Assembly (NCBI GenBank): GCA_964355045.1
Contig: CAYHCM010000121.1
Location: forward strand, 1 to 10,469
Direction: 5' to 3'
DNA: 10,469 bases
From: JABWCE01 sp964355045
Lineage (GTDB): Bacteria; Bacteroidota; Bacteroidia; NS11-12g; UBA9320
The notes below the pieces were generated by a model. It was not told where the DNA came from. It ran no database searches and saw only the letters and a list, made by a program, of their open reading frames with translations. Position numbers and translations under genes: made by a program. Positions 1 to 6,301 of this stretch are shown here, in pieces (positions within the stretch are counted from its first letter, which is position 1; every line of letters starts with the position of its first letter).

Positions 1-1770
1 TTGGAATGGTGTGCCTTTTATAAATCCGGCTCCGTTTGGACTTGGATTTACAGTAATTTTAATAGGAACTCTTGAACTTGGGCAAATGGCAGTTCTATAG
101 TTGACTTGTAAATTTATTGCATAAGGATATCCTGTGTAATCATATGGGTTTGTTGATCCGAAAGTATAATCCTGAGTAAACAAGGTCATGTCGGCATTTG
201 TTCTTGTATCGCCTGAAGGAACATACCCAAACGTCCATAAAGGATTGGCAGATGTAGAATAAATATAAAAGCCATATGTAGTTCCCTGCGATAACATTAT
301 TTCGGGTATTTTTATAGTGGCATAATTTTGACTGCCTACTGTATATACACGTCCTACAGCACTATTTACAATAAATGTCCAACCAGTTGTAGTGGTTATA
401 TTTCCCCGATAATCGCCGTTTCTCATTTTAACAGTAAATGTAGATCCTGTTGTTGGATAATAAACCCGAATTTTTAAACTATCAAGGAACATATCAATTT
501 TGGGGGTAATGTTGGCAAGTCCTCCCTGATAGGTATAACCGGTAGTAACATAGGTATAATTACCTGCTAAACTATTTTCAAAAGTTGTTGGTTTCGACAA
601 TTTAAAGGACTGGGCATAGAAGGTATTAACACCAAGGAATAATGGAGGTGATAAGGTTTTTTTACCGTTTGCTATTTTTGTTCCTCCGGTAGCTGCATTA
701 TACCAAAGTACTGAATCGGTTTGAAAAGGTGTGGTACAAACTAACGGAGCTCTTCCGGGTCCGCATTTTATGGCATCAACAGTAGTTGGAGTTCCGGATG
801 GTCCTAAATATACGAACGTTATTCTCGCGGTATCGTTCGTTTTATCAGGATCAGTGGTACCATTGGGTGAATAGGTAAAAGCCTTAACTGTATAAGTGGT
901 GCCATCTTGAAAATTAAAATCTGCACCAGAGGTTGTCTTTAGTGAAAGATTTACAGAACTTGCCACGTTAATTGCAGTTGTGTAATTAATTGTTCCTTGT
1001 GGTGTTCCATTTACCATCCATCCAACTTGTACCGGATTAATGGTATTGTTTCCTAAATTAGTAACAGTAGCTGTTAATGCCGGACCGCAACTTGGAGTTG
1101 TAATACTGGTTACTCCTGCATCATTAGGGTCAGAAGCCAAAGTAATTGTAAAATCTTCGGCTTCACCATATGGCAAAGTAGTACAACCTGCATCAGTACT
1201 CGACATAGAGGAACATCCGCTACCATAATAAAGTGAACGAATTCTCATTCGTGTTACTCCCGGATTAACTCCGGTTGGAATTTTAACATTAAAATAATTT
1301 AATGTTGAAGTACCGGCAGTCAAAAAACCACTTGAGCTACACGTAGGCACACCAACAAGATATTCATTGGCATCAGCAAAATCATTATCGCGATTCAAAT
1401 CAATCCAGATAAAAATATTTACCGCATAAGTTGGGCCGGTAGTCATACCAAACCTGTAGGTAGCACCTGCTTTAAATGTCCACTGCGAGGAAGTACTGTT
1501 TAATGCATAATAACCGCTAGAGTTATTGCAACCATTGTATCCCCCCGTATTATGTGCACGGTTGTAAAGGGTAGTGGAACCTTGAGTAATTTCAAGTGCA
1601 TTAATTGACATGTAGTATGTCGTGCAATTGGTGGTTGAATAATAAGGATCACAATAGGGCGATTGTGCCATAACTGAAAAACTCATAGAAATGAGTAAAG
1701 CCATTGTTAAAAATACTTTACTTAGATAATTGTTAGATTTTTTAATACTAAAAGTAGATAATTTTTTCAT
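1..1770 (-). CDS. Secreted multidomain protein with GEVED and Ig-like/CHU-type modules, 3' end outside window
   Basis: The frame stays open from ATG at 1770 to the window edge, 590 codons with no stop, so the C-terminus is missing. Residues 1-35 form a signal peptide with a long basic start (MKKLSTFSIKK) and a hydrophobic core; cleavage probably follows SVMA, leaving Gln36. About residues 115-211 match a GEVED domain (WIDLNRD at 122-128, closing YGEAEDFTI from 201). Residues 215-320 resemble a CARDB-like beta-sandwich, starting DAGVTSI. Residues 334-390 (CGPG...VLWYNAATGG...FYAQS) are the first part of an Ig-like CHU-type domain. Its closing strand (CPSSRVPIKITVNP) comes only at 563-576, after an inserted beta-rich segment at about 391-560. 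Proteins of this architecture are normally exported by Sec and then by the type IX system, using a C-terminal sorting domain that would lie beyond the left edge. Ligand and exact role are unknown. The start is supported by the signal peptide and a promoter match 25 bp upstream. Confidence 0.88.
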   Translation of the reverse strand, partial: MKKLSTFSIKKSNNYLSKVFLTMALLISMSFSVMAQSPYCDPYYSTTNCTTYYMSINALEITQGSTTLYNRAHNTGGYNGCNNSSGYYALNSTSSQWTFKAGATYRFGMTTGPTYAVNIFIWIDLNRDNDFADANEYLVGVPTCSSSGFLTAGTSTLNYFNVKIPTGVNPGVTRMRIRSLYYGSGCSSMSSTDAGCTTLPYGEAEDFTITLASDPNDAGVTSITTPSCGPALTATVTNLGNNTINPVQVGWMVNGTPQGTINYTTAINVASSVNLSLKTTSGADFNFQDGTTYTVKAFTYSPNGTTDPDKTNDTARITFVYLGPSGTPTTVDAIKCGPGRAPLVCTTPFQTDSVLWYNAATGGTKIANGKKTLSPPLFLGVNTFYAQSFKLSKPTTFENSLAGNYTYVTTGYTYQGGLANITPKIDMFLDSLKIRVYYPTTGSTFTVKMRNGDYRGNITTTTGWTFIVNSAVGRVYTVGSQNYATIKIPEIMLSQGTTYGFYIYSTSANPLWTFGYVPSGDTRTNADMTLFTQDYTFGSTNPYDYTGYPYAINLQVNYRTAICPSSRVPIKITVNPSPNGAGFIKGTPFQ

Positions 1771-1794
1771 AATTTCATATCATTTTACGTCTTC

Positions 1795-1802
1795 CAAATA
1801 TA
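1795..1802 (-). promoter_or_regulatory. Bacteroidota -7 promoter element with upstream A-tract
   Basis: Read on the minus strand the site is TATATTTG, a full match to TAnnTTTG. It predicts a transcript start near 1788 and a leader of about 18 nt for the secreted-protein gene. No clear -33 TTG is seen. An A-tract on the same strand (runs of 11 and 8 A, positions 1830-1849) falls at about -42 to -61, where an UP-like element would act. The assignment is by motif only. Confidence 0.5.
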
Positions 1803-1893
1803 TATTTAAAATATTAACACACTAAATAATTTTTTTTATTTTTTTTTTTAGCCCAATATTAAGGGGTATAAATTAGGTTTTAATAATTGATTT

Positions 1894-3969
1894 TCAGTAC
1901 TGTAAGTACTTATATTTTGTATCACAAATTACACAATTATGATATTTTGACAGAAATATTTTAACTTTTTTTTGCAACCTTTTCGATTTACACAGTCCAA
2001 TATAGATAGTATCCGTCATATTATCCGCGTATTTCGTCCTCCAATTGAAAAAAGTTGGAAGGATATAGGTTCGTTCTGCACCAATTTTACCTATATTATC
2101 TGATATTAAATTCAGTTTAGTTCCTTTAAAAAATAATACACCTCTTTTAAGTCTTAAATCCATTTCAGGTAATTCTATTTTTTGTTTTTCAATAGTTTTT
2201 AAATCATACTCTTTATAAACCGGCCATACTCTTTTATTAATAAGCCACCCTCTTATATAAAACATTGTTCTTCCCGAATTTATACTATCCGAAAATAAAA
2301 CACTCTGATTTCCATCCGATGCAAGCAATGCATTTTGATTTGGGATATTAAATATCACTATGCCGTGTTCTTTTTGTTTAATTATTTTATCATAACACAT
2401 TATTCCCAATATTACGGTCATAGATAACAGCGCATAGACAAATGCTTTTTTATTAGTAAAAACTAACCAAAAAATTACACACATTACACATATATATAAT
2501 AGTACAAGTTGGCTCATTTCAATTTTAACCCCATCAATAAAAGAATAGGGAAGTTTTTCGATAGATACAACCAGATAGTTTGTCAACTTTACAAGGTGTT
2601 CCGTTAACCAGGAAAATAGAGATAATACCACTGGTATTTTACTAAATACAACCATGCCTATTCCGGTATAAATTACAGCCGATGTAAGCGGAATAATAAA
2701 TAGATTAGACAATAAAAAGTAATTTGGAAACTGGTTGAAATAGTAAAGACTCAATGGAAATGTAGCTATTTGAGCACACATTGAAATAATAATAATATTC
2801 CAAACCTGACGGAAAAACCAATTGGGAGGAACCCAAAGCGGTAGCAGAAATTGCTGCAAATACACAATACCTAAAACAGCGGCAAAAGACAATTGAAACC
2901 CAACATTCATAAGCCAAAACGGATTTATACATAAAATTATAAATGCCGTAGCAGCTATAATATTAAATACATTGGCGTGCCGGTTCAGCGCTTTGCCTAT
3001 AAGAACAAAACTAATCATAAACCCGGCCCTGATAATGGATGGCGCCAATCCTGTAAGAATACAATAAGCCCAAATAGAAATTATAACGACACATGTTTTT
3101 AGTACAACCCCATAGCGCCATTTATTCAAAAACCAAAGAAACCGGGCCAGCATTAAAAATACAATGGCCACGTGCAAACCTGAAACCGCTAAAACATGCA
3201 GAGTACCGGTTCGCGAATACGATTCAACAAGGTCTTTTGGCAAATCCTCCTTGTATCCAAATATCAGGGCTTCCGTTACCCCTAATGCTGTTGAATCACG
3301 GATGTTTTCTTTAAAAAGTTTTTTTAAATATTCGCTGCCGGTATAAGCCAGATTCTGAAAAAAGGAAGCTGAATTTTTTCCGGTATTCAATACATTTTTC
3401 TGTTGTTTAATAAATGACTGGTAATAAATTCCCTGCCATTTTAAAAACCGTTTATAATTAAACTGGTACGGATTTTCAGGGTCAGGAATGGGATTAAAAC
3501 TGCATTTAACCAATAATTCATCGCCTGTTTTAGGCATCTTTAGTTTTTTATCAAAGTAAAACAAGACATATTCATCAGCCCTAATTAATTTTTGGTTCGA
3601 ATCTATTCGGGCAATTACTTTAGCCTGTATTTTAATTGTTTTTGCTTTTACCTGTGGAATTTCGGATACCCGTATCAGGTAATTTCCTTCCAGGCCGGCT
3701 TTTTTTAAATTTTCACTATGATTATGAGGATCGGCATTATAGCTAAGCCAGCCACCAAATGAAAACAGGAGACCACATACACTAAGGCCTGCTAACCGAT
3801 TTGTTAAAATTCCGGTACGCTTTATTGCAAAAATCAGGAATAAAACGAGAAATAATAGCATTGGAATAAACGCATAACGGCCAAGCTGAGGAAGAGAAAT
3901 TACCAAAGAAATTCCGGCAATAAAGGGAATCAGCAATTTAACAAAAGGCAGTTGCTTTAAAACCGACAT
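1894..3969 (-). CDS. comEC: ComEC/Rec2-family DNA-uptake channel protein lacking the metallo-hydrolase domain
   Basis: A 691-residue polytopic inner-membrane protein. Known members carry single-stranded DNA across the cytoplasmic membrane during natural transformation. Hydrophobic helices near residues 10-50 and 58-75 precede a soluble DUF4131/OB-like part (about 95-190) with the family motif PDPENPYQFNYKRFLKWQG at 162-180. The Competence domain spans about 225-500 and contains the diagnostic HVLAVSGLH at 258-266 inside a series of transmembrane helices. The last 150 residues are soluble, but I find no HxHxDH metal-binding motif. The beta-lactamase-like domain of longer ComEC proteins is therefore absent or degenerate, which I believe is common in Bacteroidota. 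The ATG at 3969 gives the expected N-terminus. It lies 101 bp after the end of the upstream gene on the same strand with no strong promoter match between them, so co-transcription is possible. No other competence gene is in the window. Confidence 0.92.
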   Translation of the reverse strand: MSVLKQLPFVKLLIPFIAGISLVISLPQLGRYAFIPMLLFLVLFLIFAIKRTGILTNRLAGLSVCGLLFSFGGWLSYNADPHNHSENLKKAGLEGNYLIRVSEIPQVKAKTIKIQAKVIARIDSNQKLIRADEYVLFYFDKKLKMPKTGDELLVKCSFNPIPDPENPYQFNYKRFLKWQGIYYQSFIKQQKNVLNTGKNSASFFQNLAYTGSEYLKKLFKENIRDSTALGVTEALIFGYKEDLPKDLVESYSRTGTLHVLAVSGLHVAIVFLMLARFLWFLNKWRYGVVLKTCVVIISIWAYCILTGLAPSIIRAGFMISFVLIGKALNRHANVFNIIAATAFIILCINPFWLMNVGFQLSFAAVLGIVYLQQFLLPLWVPPNWFFRQVWNIIIISMCAQIATFPLSLYYFNQFPNYFLLSNLFIIPLTSAVIYTGIGMVVFSKIPVVLSLFSWLTEHLVKLTNYLVVSIEKLPYSFIDGVKIEMSQLVLLYICVMCVIFWLVFTNKKAFVYALLSMTVILGIMCYDKIIKQKEHGIVIFNIPNQNALLASDGNQSVLFSDSINSGRTMFYIRGWLINKRVWPVYKEYDLKTIEKQKIELPEMDLRLKRGVLFFKGTKLNLISDNIGKIGAERTYILPTFFNWRTKYADNMTDTIYIGLCKSKRLQKKVKIFLSKYHNCVICDTKYKYLQY

Positions 3970-3990
3970 GATTGGGCATTAGATTTAAAA

Positions 3991-4022
3991 AAGTTCTAAG
4001 TTCTAAAAGTATTAAGTTCTAA
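3991..4022. repeat. Three copies of AAGTTCTAA in an intergenic spacer
   Basis: The 9-mer AAGTTCTAA occurs at 3991-3999, 3998-4006 (overlapping) and 4014-4022. A nine-base stretch covering most of the last copy, TTAAGTTCT (4012-4020), is the exact inverse of AGAACTTAA at 4054-4062, giving a 9-bp stem with a 33-nt loop. It lies between the coiled-coil gene and comEC. It could be a weak terminator or processing site, but the long loop and low G+C make that uncertain. Confidence 0.5.
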
Positions 4023-4070
4023 GTGACTGCAAAAACTTTAGACCATAGCATACAGAACTTAAGACTTCTT

Positions 4071-4895
4071 TTAATATTTTCTGTAAATAAAACTTTTTAG
4101 CTCCTGTACAAGTTCATCCTCTAATTTCCAATGATAGCGGAGTGCAAATTTATTGAACAGTTCGATGGCTGAAGCTCTATCTTCTGCATTTTCGAGTTCC
4201 GAAATCGAAATATTAAAAGCATTTGAATCAGCAAGAAATAAATTGGATTGTATTTCAAATCGTTTACTAATATCAATGGCGTCCTTTATTTTTTCAATTT
4301 TTGAATTGGCAAATCGGTGCGACAATTCATTTTCCTCACTTTTTGATGAAATAGATTCGTGAAGTGATACATTGCTTTTCATTTCATTTATTTTATCCAA
4401 AACGCTCTTTTCAGGTTCAGCAGGTTTTTTAGGAGGAGTAATTACCGGTTCGGGTTTTTCAACAATCGGAACAAACTTTGGAGGATCATAGTGCGGCTTA
4501 CTTTTTTGCTCTTCAATCCTAATTATTAATTCTTCTTCCTTTTTTTCAGTCACTATTTCAGCTTCTTTCTCAGGTTCTTCTTTTTTCAGTTCAGGTTCTT
4601 TAATAATTTCCTCTTTGGGAAGTTCCGGTTCTATTGCTTTTTCAATTTTAGAGGTTTCCAAATCTTTTATTACACTCTCTTTTGGGGTTTTATCAATAGC
4701 CGGCTTACTGCTTTTATCCATCATATTTACCATGTGCAATTGGTTAATGGCATCGTATAATTCGATACACTGTTTGCGCAAAAGATCGGTCTCCAGTTGT
4801 GAAAACTTTCCTTCATGTTCTTTTAAAGACGTGTTGTTTGCAGCCAGTCTTTCTATTAATAAATCAATTTGGCTATGGAGTTCTTTTCTGTTCAT
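4071..4895 (-). CDS. Conserved Bacteroidota hypothetical protein with coiled N-terminus and acidic Pro/Glu/Lys linker
   Basis: 274 residues, no signal peptide or membrane helix, so probably cytoplasmic. Residues 1-60 (MNRKELHSQIDLLIERLAAN...) are strongly helical and likely coiled coil. Residues about 62-165 are low-complexity, rich in Glu, Lys and Pro with repeated PEL/PEP/EEP groups, and look disordered. The C-terminal 110 residues form a compact helical module (KIKDAIDISKRFEIQSNLF, then FNISISELENAEDRASAIELF, ending LVQELKSFIYRKY). It resembles the C-terminus of a conserved Bacteroidota family in which an initiation-like 'DI..RF.F...LF.GD...' stretch recurs. I know no established function. 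A -7 promoter match sits 29 nt upstream of the ATG, and comEC follows on the same strand. The N-terminus might mediate oligomerisation and the linker might present the C-terminal module; this is inference. Confidence 0.82.
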   Translation of the reverse strand: MNRKELHSQIDLLIERLAANNTSLKEHEGKFSQLETDLLRKQCIELYDAINQLHMVNMMDKSSKPAIDKTPKESVIKDLETSKIEKAIEPELPKEEIIKEPELKKEEPEKEAEIVTEKKEEELIIRIEEQKSKPHYDPPKFVPIVEKPEPVITPPKKPAEPEKSVLDKINEMKSNVSLHESISSKSEENELSHRFANSKIEKIKDAIDISKRFEIQSNLFLADSNAFNISISELENAEDRASAIELFNKFALRYHWKLEDELVQELKSFIYRKY

Positions 4896-4917
4896 AAAAA
4901 AATTAAGGTTATTTTTT

Positions 4918-4972
4918 AAACGACCAAAGTTAAACCAATTCTTAAAACAAAATAACCAAAATTTATTTTGTA
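4918..4972. repeat. Left copy of a 55-bp exact duplication abutting the N gap
   Basis: These 55 bases, beginning AAACGACCAAAGTTAAACC and ending TTATTTTGTA, are identical to 5073-5127. This copy ends exactly where the N run begins and the other starts exactly where it ends. That is the expected appearance of two contigs sharing a terminal k-mer of 55 that were scaffolded without being merged. Confidence 0.95.
4925..4932 (-). promoter_or_regulatory. Bacteroidota -7 promoter element for the coiled-coil hypothetical gene
   Basis: On the minus strand this reads TAACTTTG, a full match to TAnnTTTG, 29 nt before the ATG at 4895. A TTTTGG at 4956-4961 lies 23 nt upstream and could serve as the -33 element. 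The element falls inside the 55-bp sequence that is duplicated across the N gap; the second copy (5080-5087) is probably the same locus seen twice. Confidence 0.5.
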
Positions 4973-5072
4973 NNNNNNNNNNNNNNNNNNNNNNNNNNNN
5001 NNNNNNNNNNNNNNNNNNNNNNNNNNNNNNNNNNNNNNNNNNNNNNNNNNNNNNNNNNNNNNNNNNNNNNNN
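4973..5072. other. Scaffold gap of exactly 100 N
   Basis: A run of precisely 100 undetermined bases, a conventional placeholder for a gap of unknown size. Because both flanks end in the same 55 bp, the real gap is most likely negative (an overlap) and no sequence need be missing. Confidence 0.98.
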
Positions 5073-5127
5073 AAACGACCAAAGTTAAACCAATTCTTAA
5101 AACAAAATAACCAAAATTTATTTTGTA
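5073..5127. repeat. Right copy of the 55-bp exact duplication abutting the N gap
   Basis: Identical base for base to 4918-4972. It begins at the first base after the N run. It also contains a second copy of the TAACTTTG promoter match (minus strand, 5080-5087), which should not be counted as a separate promoter. Confidence 0.95.
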
Positions 5128-5276
5128 TTTTTAAAAAGATTGTCCTGGATTTTCTATGGGGGGATAATCAACCTCTATAATTTTTTGTTTGCCGCTGCAA
5201 AATGAAAATCAGGTATAACTTGGCTTCTGTTTCTTAGCATTGATAAAATTAAAAATACATCTCCGGTTCACATTAT

Positions 5277-6071
5277 TCAATAAAACAGATAAGAGGCAAT
5301 AAAATTAAAAAACATTAACAATGGCCACAGCAATACAAAACTAAAATCGGCCCAATACCGGTATAATCTGTTTTTCTCAAACCAATTTTGATAGTGTAAA
5401 ATTGCCCGCAATAACAAGGCGGTAATAAATAATGAAACCGTAAAAGGCCATGAATCCGGATTTAAATATGTTAAAAAAACCAATACAAGAGTAACCCAAA
5501 TAAAAACCCGTTTGGCCATGTTGCTATACAAATCTTTCGATGTTGGTTGTTCGGTTTTATTTTCTTCATGGAATTCAAAATGCTCCAAAACCAATTGATT
5601 TAATAAAACAAGGAGCAGCATAATAAAGCGTTCGTATGATAAAAAATCAGCTAAAAACGATTCACTTTTATATAAGGAAACAATTACAGCAGAAACGACA
5701 ATGGAAACAATGAGCATTTTTACCAAGGGTTTTAATTTTCCATTTATTTTTAAAAAAAAATAAATGGGGATAACAGGTATAAGCCACACGCCATTGTTTA
5801 CAAACAACGCATCCTGATTTTTATGAATTAGCCATAGAGAACCAGCTAAAATAATGGCACACACAGGGATTAATATTTTTCTGAATTTACAATTAAAATC
5901 ATACCTGAAAATTCCGGATTGCCCTTTATATTTATATCCGTCAATGATATGATCGGCGGTATATATAACCCAAACCACACTAAGTAGAATTAGTAGGTAT
6001 TCTGTTTTATTACCTTCAAAAGGATTTGGCTCAAGAAAAAAAAGGGAGCTGCTCAGGCATCCCAATACCAC
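5277..6071 (-). CDS. UbiA-like polytopic membrane protein of unknown function, start uncertain
   Basis: 264 residues from GTG at 6071, with about eight hydrophobic segments (near 1-14, 24-40, 66-83, 95-107, 118-134, 147-163, 187-224 and 241-262). It resembles a Bacteroidota group of UbiA-prenyltransferase-like membrane proteins. Shared marks are VWVIYTADHIIDGYKYK at 33-49, the polar loop after helix six (LEHFEFHEENKTEQPTSKD, 162-180) and the late RYWADFSFVLLWP. Acidic residues in the first motif (Asp40, Asp44) sit where UbiA enzymes hold Mg-diphosphate, but the classic NDxxDxxxD is not intact, so no substrate can be assigned. The frame stays open upstream to a TGA at 6126-6128. Those 17 extra codons (IKFFNSILKYSNALSIN) would complete the first helix, but contain no ATG, GTG or TTG. 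The true start may be ATC at 6122 or another rare codon. It is transcribed divergently from the E1 gene. Confidence 0.78.
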   Translation of the reverse strand: MVLGCLSSSLFFLEPNPFEGNKTEYLLILLSVVWVIYTADHIIDGYKYKGQSGIFRYDFNCKFRKILIPVCAIILAGSLWLIHKNQDALFVNNGVWLIPVIPIYFFLKINGKLKPLVKMLIVSIVVSAVIVSLYKSESFLADFLSYERFIMLLLVLLNQLVLEHFEFHEENKTEQPTSKDLYSNMAKRVFIWVTLVLVFLTYLNPDSWPFTVSLFITALLLRAILHYQNWFEKNRLYRYWADFSFVLLWPLLMFFNFIASYLFY

Positions 6072-6126
6072 ATTTATACTAAGAGCATTGCTATACTTTA
6101 AAATTGAATTAAAAAATTTGATGGTT

Positions 6127-6134
6127 CAAAAGTA
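6127..6134 (-). promoter_or_regulatory. Bacteroidota -7 promoter element for the UbiA-like gene
   Basis: On the minus strand this reads TACTTTTG, a full TAnnTTTG match. The downstream edge is only four bases from the ATC codon at 6122-6120, which would make a start there essentially leaderless, and 55 bases from the GTG at 6071. No good -33 TTG is visible. Confidence 0.42.
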
Positions 6135-6248
6135 GGTAATTGGATTAATGTCGGAATGTTAAATTATGATGGTGAATTGTTAGAATATACAAATCTTCAT
6201 CTCCACTAATTCGGGATCAAATCTTTTATACTGCAAAATCTAAAAATC

Positions 6249-6268
6249 GTCTTGTTAAAAAGCAAGAC
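6249..6268. promoter_or_regulatory. Inverted repeat flanked by direct repeats upstream of E1 gene, possible operator
   Basis: GTCTTG (6249-6254) and CAAGAC (6263-6268) are perfect inverse arms around an 8-nt spacer. They are bordered by direct copies of AAAATCGT at 6243-6250 and 6270-6277. The site ends 18 bp before the E1 -7 element, overlapping where the -33 element would be, so a bound protein could block or replace -33 recognition. This is inference from position and symmetry. Confidence 0.3.
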
Positions 6269-6286
6269 TAAAATCGTAAATAAAAT

Positions 6287-6294
6287 TATCTTTG
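6287..6294 (+). promoter_or_regulatory. Bacteroidota -7 promoter element directly before the E1 start codon
   Basis: TATCTTTG matches TAnnTTTG and ends just seven bases before the ATG at 6302. With the usual distance from element to transcript start, transcription would begin at or within a few bases of the ATG, implying a leaderless or nearly leaderless mRNA. No TTG lies at the normal -33 spacing; the nearest is at 6252-6254. Confidence 0.5.
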
Positions 6295-6301
6295 CCCCTG
6301 T

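Larger units (their letters stand above)
4896..5276. other. Intergenic region containing the assembly gap; otherwise empty
   Basis: Apart from the promoter match at 4925-4932, the duplicated 55 bp and the N run, I see nothing supportable here. Positions 5128-5276 are A/T-rich, hold no convincing open frame, and show no strong terminator hairpin after the membrane-protein gene that stops at 5277. If one 55-bp copy and the N run are removed, the true spacer is 226 bp. Confidence 0.6.

Noticed and set aside
2705..2932. Minus-strand frame of 75 codons inside comEC
   Set aside because: Different frame of the same strand as comEC; the longer frame carries all the family motifs.
3991..4062. Intrinsic terminator between the coiled-coil gene and comEC
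   Set aside because: The only inverse pair is 9 bp, A/T-rich, with a 33-nt loop and no immediate U-run; kept as a repeat only.
4615..5088. Plus-strand open frame crossing the N gap
   Set aside because: It is antisense to the coiled-coil gene and is kept open only because the 100 N translate as unknown residues.
4918..5127. Target-site duplication or duplicated promoter around a mobile element
   Set aside because: Both copies meet the N run exactly and the length equals a common assembly k-mer, so an assembly overlap explains it better.
4968..5180. Plus-strand open frame starting at the N gap
   Set aside because: Half of it is N and the remainder is the duplicated promoter sequence; it has no protein character.
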